Of a stretch of 64,000 nucleotides of DNA, positions 8,761 to 18,456 are shown piece by piece; the stretch's first letter is position 1; each line of letters opens with the position of its first letter. Where the stretch lies: positions 124,001 through 188,000 of the forward strand of contig NZ_FNAJ01000010.1 of NCBI RefSeq assembly GCF_900101905.1. The letters run 5' to 3'. This DNA comes from Myxococcus virescens (GTDB lineage: Bacteria > Myxococcota > Myxococcia > Myxococcales > Myxococcaceae). The notes under the pieces are model-generated. The model saw only the letters and a list, made by a program, of their open reading frames with translations. It did no database searches and was not told where the DNA came from. The translations under genes were made by a program, and so were the position numbers.

Positions 8761-9135
8761 TCAGTGAGCCAACGCCTGGCGCACGGCCGAGGCGATCTCG
8801 AGCGGATGGAAGGGCTTGCCCACGAAGCCCACGGCGCCCGCCGCCATGGCCTGCTCCACGACGGGCTCCGCGTCCATGCTGCTGATGACCAACACACGCG
8901 TGGTGGGCGACACCGTCTTGATGGCGCCCAGGACCTCCAGTCCACTCTTCTTCGGCATGAACAGGTCCAGGAACATCACCGCGGGCTTCTCCCGCGCGGC
9001 CACGGCCAGGCCTTCCTCACCGTCCGCGGCCTCGAGCAGCCGCAGCTCGATGCCCGTGTCGGCGATGACGTCCTTCAGGATACGGCGCACGAAACTGTCG
9101 TCATCGACGAGCAGCAGGGTCGGGGTGTCGGACAT
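8761..9135 (-). CDS. Stand-alone response regulator receiver domain
   Basis: This 124-residue CheY-like protein has a receiver domain and no output domain. It shows the acidic pair in LLVDDDSF, the phospho-acceptor Asp57 in MFLDLFMPKKSG, a conserved Thr/Ser site in VLVISSMD, and the Lys in VGKPF. The ATG at 9135 is the first residue of the domain. A longer frame from 9180 adds residues without homology. It directly precedes the PilZ protein gene with 16 bases between, so phosphorylation may be linked to the downstream c-di-GMP-type output. The cognate kinase is not adjacent. Confidence 0.88.
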   Translation of the reverse strand: MSDTPTLLLVDDDSFVRRILKDVIADTGIELRLLEAADGEEGLAVAAREKPAVMFLDLFMPKKSGLEVLGAIKTVSPTTRVLVISSMDAEPVVEQAMAAGAVGFVGKPFHPLEIASAVRQALAH

Positions 9136-9217
9136 GGCTCCGGATGATACTTGGACCGCGCAACATCCGCGCGGGGACATGGCACGCCTGCCCGCCTTTT
9201 TGGGTTAAGGGGTGGGC

Positions 9218-10618
9218 ATGTCCACCGACAACGCTCTCTCACACTTCGAGTCGAAAAAGCAGACGTACCTGGAGGACCTCAAGTCCCTCGTCCGGATTCC
9301 CAGTGTCTCATTTCCTGGCTTCGATGCGACGCAGGTACGACGCAGCGCGGAAGCGACTGCACGGCTGTTGAAAGACCGTGGTTTTGAAAACGTTCAGCTA
9401 CTCGAAATCGAGGGCACGCACCCCTACGTCTATGGCGAGGTGCTCAAGGCGCCGGGCAAGCCCACGCTGCTGCTCTACGCGCACCATGACGTGCAGCCCG
9501 CGGGTGACGAGGCCGCGTGGAAGAGCCCTCCGTTCGAGCCGGTGGAGCGCGACGGCCGGCTGTACGGCCGCGGCTCGGCGGACGACAAGGCGGGCATCGT
9601 CGTGCACACGTCCGCGGTGGAGTCGTGGCTGAAGGGCGCGGGAGCGTTGCCGCTCAACGTGAAGGTCATCATCGAGGGCGAGGAGGAGATTGGCAGCAAC
9701 TTCCTGGGCGCCTTCCTCCAGAAGCACGCGGCGCTCCTGAAGGCGGACGCCATCGTCCTCACCGACACGTCCAACTTCGACACCGGCCTGCCGTCCATCA
9801 CCACCGCGCTGCGCGGGCTCGTCACGGTGGACGTGGAGGTGCGCGCGCTGCGGCAGGCGGTGCACTCGGGCATGTGGGGCGGGCCGGTGCCGGACCCCGT
9901 GATGGCGCTGTGCCGGATGCTGGCCACGCTGACGCACGCGGATGGCTCCATCGCCATTGAAGGCATCCGCGAGCGCGTGAAGCCGCTGACGGACGGAGAG
10001 CGCCAGAGCATCCAATCCCTGCCCGGAGACGAGGCGCACTTCCGCGCGCAGTCGGGCCTGCTGCCGGGCGCGCAGGTGCTGGGAGGCGGGGCGCATCCGT
10101 GGGAGATGAACTGGCGTCAGCCGAGCATCGCCATCAATGCCATCCAGGCCAGCAGCCGCAAGGACGCGCGCAACATCATCTGTGATTCGGCCTGGGCGCG
10201 GGTGGGCATCCGCATCGTCCCGGACCTGGAGGCGCGCGACGTGGAGCAGCGCCTGAAGGAGCACCTGCGCAAGGTGTGCCCGTGGGGGTTGGACGTCCAC
10301 TTCGACACGGAGGGTGCGTCCGGTTGGTGGTACACGGACCCGTCCCACCCCGCGTTCCAGGCGGCCTTCCGAGCGCTGGAGAAGGGCTACGGCACGAAGG
10401 CGGTCGCCATTGGCTGCGGCGCCTCCATTCCCTTCGTGGAGCCCTTCGCGAAGGAGCTGGGCGGCGTGCCCGCGCTGCTCATCGGCGTGGAGGACCCGTA
10501 CACCTATGCCCATTCGGAGAACGAAAGCCTGCACCTGGGCGACTGGGAGAAGTCCATCCGCAGCGCCATCCACCTCTACGCGGAGCTGGCCGAGGCCCTG
10601 AGCGCGCGAAAGGCTTGA
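9218..10618 (+). CDS. M20-family metallopeptidase (dipeptidase)
   Basis: This 466-residue enzyme belongs to the M20/CNDP dipeptidase group, which cleaves dipeptides or short peptides using two metal ions. Metal ligands appear in order: [18 protein letters not shown] (bridging Asp), GEEEIGS (catalytic Glu and ligand), TDTSNF, and a C-terminal His in [10 protein letters not shown]. Between them lies the lid/dimerisation domain. The ATG at 9218 follows AAGGGGTGGG; the GTG at 9212 is an alternative. No signal peptide is seen, so it acts in the cytoplasm. It stands alone, divergent from the receiver gene. Confidence 0.9.
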   Translation: MSTDNALSHFESKKQTYLEDLKSLVRIPSVSFPGFDATQVRRSAEATARLLKDRGFENVQLLEIEGTHPYVYGEVLKAPGKPTLLLYAHHDVQPAGDEAAWKSPPFEPVERDGRLYGRGSADDKAGIVVHTSAVESWLKGAGALPLNVKVIIEGEEEIGSNFLGAFLQKHAALLKADAIVLTDTSNFDTGLPSITTALRGLVTVDVEVRALRQAVHSGMWGGPVPDPVMALCRMLATLTHADGSIAIEGIRERVKPLTDGERQSIQSLPGDEAHFRAQSGLLPGAQVLGGGAHPWEMNWRQPSIAINAIQASSRKDARNIICDSAWARVGIRIVPDLEARDVEQRLKEHLRKVCPWGLDVHFDTEGASGWWYTDPSHPAFQAAFRALEKGYGTKAVAIGCGASIPFVEPFAKELGGVPALLIGVEDPYTYAHSENESLHLGDWEKSIRSAIHLYAELAEALSARKA

Positions 10619-10680
10619 GCACCCGGTGGCTCCAGGGCCCTGGTCTCGTTGAATCATGGGCTTGATGTATCGTCAGCGTG

Positions 10681-11595
10681 ATGTCAGGAGCGCTTGGGAT
10701 GCATGGGGCGAACGCGGAGTTCTTCGAGTGGGTGTTGCAGGCTGCTGGCGAGCCGTCCTCCGCTCGCCTCCGTGCGGCGCCGAGTGCCAGGGAGGCCGTG
10801 GACCGCGCCGTCTCCCTGGCCGCGGCCCTCCAAGCCGCCGCGCCTGAGTCCAGGGCCTTCGCTCAACACCTGGGGGCGCTGCTTTCGCGAGCGGTGGACC
10901 CGGTGCTCGCGCTGGAGCGGCTGCATGCCAGGGACGTCGCGCTCGCGCTCTCCTGCGCGCAGGGACTGCCAGCGGCCCGTGCGCTCCTGGAGCAGGAGGT
11001 CCTCCTCAAGCTGCGCGTCTCCCTGGCGCGCATCCACCCCTCGCCGGCGTTCACGGACGAGGTGTTGCAAGCGCTCCGGGCCAACCTCCTGATGCCTCGC
11101 GCGGAGGCTCCGTCCCGGTTGCTCGGGTACGCGGGCGCGGGCCCGCTGCTGCACTGGGTGAGCATCTCCGCGACGCGGCTCGCGCTGCGGATGCGCAAGG
11201 CGCTGGGAGAAGAGTCCCACGTGGAGGCCGAGGTGCTCGCTGCACACCCCGCGCCGGGCGGCCTGGAGCTGGGCTTCGTGCGGGAGGAGGCGCGGGGGCA
11301 TGTGCGCGCGGCCTTCGTCCGGGCGGTGGCCTCGCTGGATGATGAGGACCGGGAGTTGCTGCGGCTCCACTTCGTGGAGCGCCTCTCCCTGGAGCGCATG
11401 GGCGCCCTGTTCGACCTGCACAAGTCCACCCTCTCACGCCGGCTCAGCGCGGTGCAGTCACTGCTGGAGAAACGGACGCGGCGCGCACTCGCTGAACGCC
11501 TGTCGTTGCCCGAGCCGGAAGTGGACAGCGTGATGCGCGCCATCCATGGACGGTTGGACTTGAGCCTCTCCGGCCTGCTGGAGGGGCGCGAGTGA
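10681..11595 (+). CDS. Sigma-70-like regulator paired with a Ser/Thr kinase
   Basis: This 304-residue protein has a C-terminal sigma region-4 helix-turn-helix: LDDEDRELLRLHFVERLSLERMG followed by FDLHKSTLSRRL. The N-terminal two thirds are helical and only weakly resemble sigma region 2. This matches the myxobacterial group of sigma-related proteins that precede Ser/Thr kinase genes. It ends in a GTGA overlap with the kinase gene, so the two are translationally coupled. I infer that it redirects RNA polymerase under control of the kinase, but its promoter targets are unknown. GTG at 10678 is an alternative start. Confidence 0.72.
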   Translation: MSGALGMHGANAEFFEWVLQAAGEPSSARLRAAPSAREAVDRAVSLAAALQAAAPESRAFAQHLGALLSRAVDPVLALERLHARDVALALSCAQGLPAARALLEQEVLLKLRVSLARIHPSPAFTDEVLQALRANLLMPRAEAPSRLLGYAGAGPLLHWVSISATRLALRMRKALGEESHVEAEVLAAHPAPGGLELGFVREEARGHVRAAFVRAVASLDDEDRELLRLHFVERLSLERMGALFDLHKSTLSRRLSAVQSLLEKRTRRALAERLSLPEPEVDSVMRAIHGRLDLSLSGLLEGRE

Positions 11596-14500
11596 GCTGC
11601 CCGGATGAGAACGCACTGTCGGGGTTCGCGAACGGCGCGTTGGACCCCGAGGGCATGACGACGGTGCGCCAGCATGTCTCCGGCTGCTCGGAGTGCCGGA
11701 GCGTGCTCGCCGCGCTGGGGGGGCTGGAGAATCCTCCCCCGTTGGTCGACACGGGGCTGCTCGTCTCCGGTGCGCGGGTGGGACGGTACGTGGTGCTCGG
11801 GCTGCTCGGCGAAGGTGGCATGGGGCGCGTCCACGCCGCCTATGACCCGGAGCTGGACCGGAAGGTGGCGCTGAAGCTGCTGAACCTCGCGAGGCTCGGG
11901 GAGGACTCGCTGGCCCAGGCGCGTCAGCGATTGGAGCGCGAGGCCCGCACGATGGCCCGCCTGTCGCATCCCCATGTCGCCCAGTTGCATGACGTGGGCG
12001 AGTTCCAGGGACAGCTCTTCCTGGTGATGGAACTCGTCGAGGGCGGCACGCTCCGGCGGTGGCTGGCGGAGACGCCGCGCACGCGCCGGGAAATCCTGGC
12101 GCGCTTCACCCAGGCGGCGGATGGGCTCGCGGCCACGCACGCGCTGGGCATCATCCACCGCGACTTCAAGCCCGACAACGTCCTGCTGACGCGCGACGGC
12201 CAGGTGCGCATCACCGACTTTGGCCTGGCCAACGCCGCGGTGGGACTGGGGCCGCCTCGGGAGGATTTGGCCATCGACTCCGGCGACGCGCCACTCACCG
12301 TCACCGGCACGTTCCTGGGGACGCCCGCCTATGGCGCGCCGGAGCAGCTTCGCGGAGAGCGGGGGGATGCCCGTTCGGACCAGTTCGCCTTCTGCGTCGC
12401 GCTCTACGAGGCGCTCAACGGGCAGCGGCCCTTCGCGGGTGCCACGCGCGAGGAGCTCCTGGCGTCCATGCAGCGCCAGGAGGTGCGTCCGGAGCAGCGG
12501 GGCGTGCCCTCGTGGCTCAAGGCCGTGGTGCGGCGGGGCCTCTCCGTGGACCCGTCGCGGCGCTTCGAGTCCATGCAGGTGCTGCGAGCCCGCCTCGCGC
12601 GGCAGGTGGGGGCCTGGAAGCGCAGCGCGGCCACGGCGGTGCTCGCGGGAGGACTGGTGGGCCTGGGGTTCCTCGTGCTGGGGCCTTCCGCGGCGGCGCC
12701 GAGCGAAGTCTGCCAGGGCAGTGAACGGCACCTCGAGGGCATCTGGGACGCGCCCGTGCGTGAGTCCACGCGTCAGGCCTTCCTGAGGACGGGAGACCCC
12801 GCGGCCGAGGCCTCGTTCCAGGCCGTGGCCTCCACGCTGGAGCAGTGGACGCAGGACTGGACGCGCGCGCATCAGTCCGCGTGCGAGGCGACGCGTGTCT
12901 TCGGCGAGCAGTCGGAAGCGGCGCTGGGGCTGCGGATGACGTGCCTGGACCAGCGGTTGGGAGAGCTGTCGCGGCTGACGGCGGCGCTCCAGGGGGCGGA
13001 CGCGCGGACGGTGGAGCGGGGCTTCGGGCTGGGGGCCTCGCTCGGAGGCGTGGGCGGGTGCGCGGACGTGCGCACGTTGCAGGAGGCCGTGTCTCCGCCG
13101 GAGGACCCGACGGCGCGCGCGGAGGTGGAGGCGGTGCGCGCGGAGCTCGCGCGGGCGAACGCGAAGCGGCTCGCGGGGCATACCCCCGAGGGCCTGCGAA
13201 TCGCGCTTGCCGCCCGGGAGCGCGCGCTCGCCACCCATCATCGGCCGCTGGAAGCCGAGGCACATCATCTCTGCTCGCGATTGCAGGAGGACGCGGGGGC
13301 CATCGAGGACGCGCGCGAGTCCCTGGTCCAGGGCGCTCTGGCGGCCGAGGCAGGGCGGCATCTGGGCGTGCTCGCGCGGGTGCTGCACTTCCAGGCCTGG
13401 CTGCATGGGTACGGAATGGGACGGCCCCAGGAGGCGTGGCCCTTCCTCCATCGCGCCCGGGCCCTGGCGGAGACGCTGCGAGACGCCGAGCTGGACACCC
13501 TGCTGGACCAGGTGCAGGCGGAGCTCCTGGAGCAGGAGGGCCGCTTCTCGGAGGCCGAGTCGCTGCTCCGTGCCTTGTTGGAAACCGCCAGCGCCCGGGG
13601 CCAGTCGTACACGCACGCGGAGCTGAACGGCCGGTTGGGATTGCTGGCCCAGCAACAGGGACGGTTGCTGGAGGCGAAGCGTTGGCAGGAGGAGGCGCTG
13701 CGCGTCCGTGAGAAGCACTTCGGGCCGGCGCACCGGGACACGGGACGGGCCCTGTCGAACCTGGGGGGCACGTTGGCCCTCCTGGGGGAGCTGTCGAGCG
13801 CCGAGGCCGTCCTCAAGCGGGCGCTGGGCATCCTTCGCCAGACGCTGGGTTCGGAGAACCTGTCGGTGGCCCGGACCTTGTCCAACCTGACCCTCGTCTA
13901 CGTCGAGTGGGGGCATGCGGCCCAGGCGCGGGAGGCCGCGGAGGAGAGCTGGGCCGTGGCGCTCAAGAGCGTGGCCGCCGACAGCCCGGTGTTGATAGGG
14001 GTGAAGTCGAATCGGCTGGGGGTGCTGGGCGAGCAGGGCGAGCGCTTGCCGGAGCTGGAGTATGCCCGAGGCCTCCTGGCGCATCGGGAGCGTGCCTATG
14101 GCGCCACCCATCCGGAGGTGGCGCTGGATGCGCACGAGGTGGGCCGGCTGCTGCGTCTGCTGGGGCGTCCGGGCGAGGCCCGTGGCTTCCACGCTCGCGG
14201 TGTCTCGCTCCAGCGGCCCCTGGCCGACAAGGGGGAGCTGGATGGCACGTCGCTGCGCTACCTGTCGGATGCGCTGCTCTTCCTGGGGCAGGTGGACGAG
14301 GCACGCCTTCACATCGAGCAGGCGCTCGTGGTCATGGAGAGAGATTTGGGGCCGTCGTCGTCCGAGCGCATGGAGGCGCTGCTGCTCCTAGGGGACGTCC
14401 ATCTCGCGCGAGGTCAGCCCGCCGAGGCCCTGGCGCCGCTGCGGACCGCGCTGGCGGACCTCACGGCCCGGCAGGTGGTCTCCGCCCGCGTTCCCAGGCT

Positions 14501-14657
14501 GCGCCGCCGGCTCGCGCGGGCGCTTCGGTTGACGGGCGCGGTGGAAGAGGCCTGCGGAGAGGCCCGCCGCGCCTGGGAGGAGCTGTCCGTGTGGCGCAAG
14601 GCCTATGTCCAGGAGACGGCGGACGCGCGGACCGAGCTGGGGCACTGTCGCGGATGA
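11592..14657 (+). CDS. Transmembrane Ser/Thr protein kinase with zinc-finger N-terminus and TPR-like C-terminus
   Basis: This 1021-residue protein starts with a short anti-sigma-type zinc-binding motif, H28-x3-C32-x2-C35. A Hanks-type kinase follows: glycine loop GEGGMGRV (73-80), Lys95, catalytic HRDFKPDN (189-196) and DFG (209-211). A single membrane helix lies near 345-365. The long C-terminal part contains helical TPR-like repeats rich in Ala, Leu and Glu. It overlaps the sigma-like gene by four bases. The layout suggests a membrane kinase whose zinc finger may bind the sigma-like partner. That is an inference from architecture. Confidence 0.88.
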   Translation: MSCPDENALSGFANGALDPEGMTTVRQHVSGCSECRSVLAALGGLENPPPLVDTGLLVSGARVGRYVVLGLLGEGGMGRVHAAYDPELDRKVALKLLNLARLGEDSLAQARQRLEREARTMARLSHPHVAQLHDVGEFQGQLFLVMELVEGGTLRRWLAETPRTRREILARFTQAADGLAATHALGIIHRDFKPDNVLLTRDGQVRITDFGLANAAVGLGPPREDLAIDSGDAPLTVTGTFLGTPAYGAPEQLRGERGDARSDQFAFCVALYEALNGQRPFAGATREELLASMQRQEVRPEQRGVPSWLKAVVRRGLSVDPSRRFESMQVLRARLARQVGAWKRSAATAVLAGGLVGLGFLVLGPSAAAPSEVCQGSERHLEGIWDAPVRESTRQAFLRTGDPAAEASFQAVASTLEQWTQDWTRAHQSACEATRVFGEQSEAALGLRMTCLDQRLGELSRLTAALQGADARTVERGFGLGASLGGVGGCADVRTLQEAVSPPEDPTARAEVEAVRAELARANAKRLAGHTPEGLRIALAARERALATHHRPLEAEAHHLCSRLQEDAGAIEDARESLVQGALAAEAGRHLGVLARVLHFQAWLHGYGMGRPQEAWPFLHRARALAETLRDAELDTLLDQVQAELLEQEGRFSEAESLLRALLETASARGQSYTHAELNGRLGLLAQQQGRLLEAKRWQEEALRVREKHFGPAHRDTGRALSNLGGTLALLGELSSAEAVLKRALGILRQTLGSENLSVARTLSNLTLVYVEWGHAAQAREAAEESWAVALKSVAADSPVLIGVKSNRLGVLGEQGERLPELEYARGLLAHRERAYGATHPEVALDAHEVGRLLRLLGRPGEARGFHARGVSLQRPLADKGELDGTSLRYLSDALLFLGQVDEARLHIEQALVVMERDLGPSSSERMEALLLLGDVHLARGQPAEALAPLRTALADLTARQVVSARVPRLRRRLARALRLTGAVEEACGEARRAWEELSVWRKAYVQETADARTELGHCRG

Positions 14658-14827
14658 CCATCGATTGCATGTAACGGGCGTCGCCCGCAGAGAGCGGCTC
14701 CGCCTGTTTTCGGGTCAAGGCCGCCAGGTCTTGAAGACTGGCACTTTCCCCTGGATTCGGGCGGCGCTTCGCTGGTGTCTTCGAGGCCGGGAGCCGGGGC
14801 CTGTGCCTCCTGGCGGAGGGAGACCGC

Positions 14828-15664
14828 GTGGATGCTGTGGATACGAGGCTGGTCGCCAGCTACGCGGTGGCCATCGCCTTCGACGTGCTGATGCCGGTGG
14901 GCATGGTGCTGTGGGCGCGCCGGCGGCTGGGCGTGGCCTGGAAGGTGGTGGGCTGGGGCGCGGCGGCGTTCGCGCTGTCGCAGTTGCTCACCCGGCTGCC
15001 CATGGTGCAGGTGGCGCAGTACTTCATGCGCGACGCGCTGAAGACGTCCTCGGTGCTGCTGGGCGTCTGGATTGTCGTGCTGTCCCTCACCGCGGGCCTC
15101 TTCGAGGAGACGGCGCGGCTGTGGGCCTTCCGCAAGCCGCTGAAGGACTTCCGCCGCTGGCGCGACGCGGTGGGCTTCGGCGTGGGCCACGGCGGCCTGG
15201 AGTCGGCGCTGCTGGTGGGCGGGCTGGCGGCGCTGGGGCTCGTCAACGTCATCGCCCTGTCCAGGTTGGACCCCTCCACCTTGCCGCTGAAGCCGGAGCA
15301 GGTGGCGCAGGTGGTGGAAGCCAAGGCGACCATCGCCGCGCTGGACTGGTGGATGCCGCTGCTGGGGGCCTACGAGCGGCTGGGCTCCATGGTGGTGCAC
15401 ATCGCGCTGTCGGTGGTGGTGCTCCAGCGCTTCATCCGTGGCGAGGTGAAGTGGTACTGGCTCGCGGTGGGCGCCCACGCCGTCTTCAACGCGCTGACGG
15501 TGGTGGTGGGGAAGCTGGCCAACGCGGCGTGGGGACAGCAGGCAGGGGCGTTCGCGGGCGAAGCCATGGTGACGGTGGCCGCGCTGGTGGGCCTGTGGGT
15601 CATCCTCTATTTCCGCCGCGTGGACGCGGAGCGCGACACGGCGGCGATTCAGGCGCTGACGTGA
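14828..15664 (+). CDS. YhfC-family predicted intramembrane protease
   Basis: This 278-residue multi-pass membrane protein resembles the YhfC group, related to CAAX-type glutamic intramembrane proteases. The signature acidic pair is in LFEETARL (E93, E94), followed by GVGHGGLES (H121, E125) and a late AHAVFNAL motif with conserved His and Asn. About seven hydrophobic segments are visible. The GTG at 14828 is preceded by GGCGGAGGG at good spacing. Its stop lies only seven bases from the stop of the convergent peptidase gene. The substrate is unknown. Confidence 0.78.
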   Translation: MDAVDTRLVASYAVAIAFDVLMPVGMVLWARRRLGVAWKVVGWGAAAFALSQLLTRLPMVQVAQYFMRDALKTSSVLLGVWIVVLSLTAGLFEETARLWAFRKPLKDFRRWRDAVGFGVGHGGLESALLVGGLAALGLVNVIALSRLDPSTLPLKPEQVAQVVEAKATIAALDWWMPLLGAYERLGSMVVHIALSVVVLQRFIRGEVKWYWLAVGAHAVFNALTVVVGKLANAAWGQQAGAFAGEAMVTVAALVGLWVILYFRRVDAERDTAAIQALT

Positions 15665-15671
15665 GCAGGCG

Positions 15672-16763
<1,092 letters not shown>

Positions 16764-16870
16764 TCAGGCAGGCCACGGACGATGTGGCGGCGAGTTCACC
16801 GCGCCGCAACGTGGGCTTCGCGGACGGGGTGGAGACTGCCGGTTGTCTCCCACACCCCCCGGAGCACGCC

Positions 16871-17059
16871 ATGAACCTCGCTTCGCTCATCCATCCTGCG
16901 ACTTCGCCTCACACGCCCGCGCCGCGCCGGCTGCGGCTCGTCCGCGTGCAGGCCACCGTCCTCGCGCAGGGCGCGGTGGGCGCCATGAAGGACGGCGTGA
17001 AGGCCTTCCGCCACATGTGCGACATCCTCACGGGAGGCGATGCCCAGGCCCGGCACTGA
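16871..17059 (+). CDS. Small hypothetical protein (62 aa)
   Basis: The frame runs from an ATG with CGGAGC upstream to a TGA. The product is basic in its first half (LASLIHPATSPHTPAPRRLRL) and ends in an amphipathic helix-like part (AMKDGVKAFRHMCDILTGG). No membrane helix or known motif is visible and I do not recognise it. It stands alone on the plus strand between two leftward genes. Codon use is consistent with coding, but the short length keeps confidence moderate. Confidence 0.5.
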   Translation: MNLASLIHPATSPHTPAPRRLRLVRVQATVLAQGAVGAMKDGVKAFRHMCDILTGGDAQARH

Positions 17060-17110
17060 GCCAGGCCATGCGTCCTCCGGCCCCGGGGAGTCAGGGGCCG
17101 GGTGCTTCAC

Positions 17111-18331
17111 TCAGGAGGGCGCGCCCGGGCGCGGGCCGGTTCCCGGGCTCGAAGGCGCGTCCTCCTTCGGAGGCGGGGGCGGCACGCCCTTGCCCGCGGG
17201 AGCCACCACCCGCACCTCGGTGCGCTCGTCGAGCGCGAGCCCGTCACCCTTGGGCTCCGTCTCCGTCACGGAGATGACGTCGCCCCGGTTCAGCTTGAGG
17301 AAGCGCTCGTTGCGCTCGTTGCGGTGGCGCTCCTGCATCGCCAGGCCCACGCGGCCCTCGGGGCCACAGCCGATGTAGCGGTGCCGGCCCTTGCCCTCCA
17401 GGGGCTCGGAGACGATGCGGAACAGCCGCCCGGGCGTCAGCTCCGGCCACGCCTCGTCCTTGGGGGCCAGCACCAGGTAGCTCATCTTCAGCGATTCCTT
17501 GTGCAGGCTCGCCGCGCGCGCCAGCTCCTCCACCACGCGAGGCATGGGCCAGGCGCGCTCGGCGTGGCACCAGTCCGTCTCCTTCACCAGGGCGGGGCAG
17601 GGGCCGCGGTACATGCAGGGCGCGCGGACGGCGTAGCCCTTGGCCACCATGGCGTCGCGCACGTGCAGCAGGCCGCGGCTCGTCTCGCGCAGCGCGGGCT
17701 CCATCACCAGCAGGCTGCCGCCGCGCTTCACCTTCGCCAGAATCGTCTCCAGCAGCGCGGCGCGGGGGGCCGTGGCCGCGTCCCCCGTGCCGTACAGCTC
17801 GTTGACGACGTGGCCCATCGTAATCAGGTCGAACTGGCCGTCGGGCAGCGTGGCGCCCTTCTTCGTCGGGTCCCAGTCGCGGGTGGACAGGGCCTCACCG
17901 GCCTCGGCGGCCAGGTTTCGCGCCAGGGTGAGGGCGGCCTTGCTGCGGTCGGCGGCGGTGACCTGGCCCCCGCCCGCGTCCAGGGCGGCGAAGGCCACCG
18001 GGCCCGGACCGCTGCCCAGGTCCAGCACCTGCCGGGGGCGGTTCGGCAGCTCGCCGAGCACCTGCCGGGCCTGCGCATAGGACACCGGCCAGTAGAAGAG
18101 GAGATAGGCGCCCAGGAGCTTCGGGTCGTCCATGTACCGCGCGCCGGCGAGCTGCCGCTCCCGCGTGAGGCCCAGGGAGAGCTGGCGGACACCCGCGGCC
18201 ACCTCCTTCACCTCCTGGGGCGTCAGGCGCGTCTCCGGCCCGGCGCCACCGCCCCGGCCGCGTGACGCGCGCCAGACGGCGATGAGCCGCGGCATCCATC
18301 GCTCCAGGTCCTTGCTGTATGCGTTGCTCAT
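17111..18331 (-). CDS. Rsm22-like methyltransferase / ribosome small-subunit assembly factor
   Basis: This 406-residue protein has a SAM-binding motif DLGSGPG (104-110) and GHVVNELYG, as in the Rsm22 family. A cysteine set follows (C239, C245, C255, in PCMYRGPC and WCHAERAW). In the mitochondrial member METTL17 comparable cysteines bind a 4Fe-4S cluster. The family is tied to assembly of the small ribosomal subunit, although methylation activity is doubtful for some members. The last 30 residues are Pro/Gly-rich and probably disordered. It is divergent from the ABC transporter genes. Confidence 0.8.
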   Translation of the reverse strand: MSNAYSKDLERWMPRLIAVWRASRGRGGGAGPETRLTPQEVKEVAAGVRQLSLGLTRERQLAGARYMDDPKLLGAYLLFYWPVSYAQARQVLGELPNRPRQVLDLGSGPGPVAFAALDAGGGQVTAADRSKAALTLARNLAAEAGEALSTRDWDPTKKGATLPDGQFDLITMGHVVNELYGTGDAATAPRAALLETILAKVKRGGSLLVMEPALRETSRGLLHVRDAMVAKGYAVRAPCMYRGPCPALVKETDWCHAERAWPMPRVVEELARAASLHKESLKMSYLVLAPKDEAWPELTPGRLFRIVSEPLEGKGRHRYIGCGPEGRVGLAMQERHRNERNERFLKLNRGDVISVTETEPKGDGLALDERTEVRVVAPAGKGVPPPPPKEDAPSSPGTGPRPGAPS

Positions 18332-18456
18332 CGAACCCAGCCTTCACCTGTGAGGCCGCGTCCCGCCGCGGCCGTTGCCAACCCATTGTCGTCCCGCCAA
18401 GCCTTCAACGGCGAGATCGCCATGGAGGGGGAGAGCGCGTTAAACCCTGGTCGCAC

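Noticed and set aside
10863..14312. Very long open frame (1149 codons) on the minus strand opposite the Ser/Thr kinase gene
   Set aside because: The plus-strand kinase has clear motifs. The antisense frame is Arg/Gln/Leu-rich and arises from the GC bias of the genuine gene.
14738..14770. Possible sigma-54 promoter (TGGCAC...) before the YhfC-type gene
   Set aside because: The -12 GC element is not at the required spacing, so only half of the motif is present.
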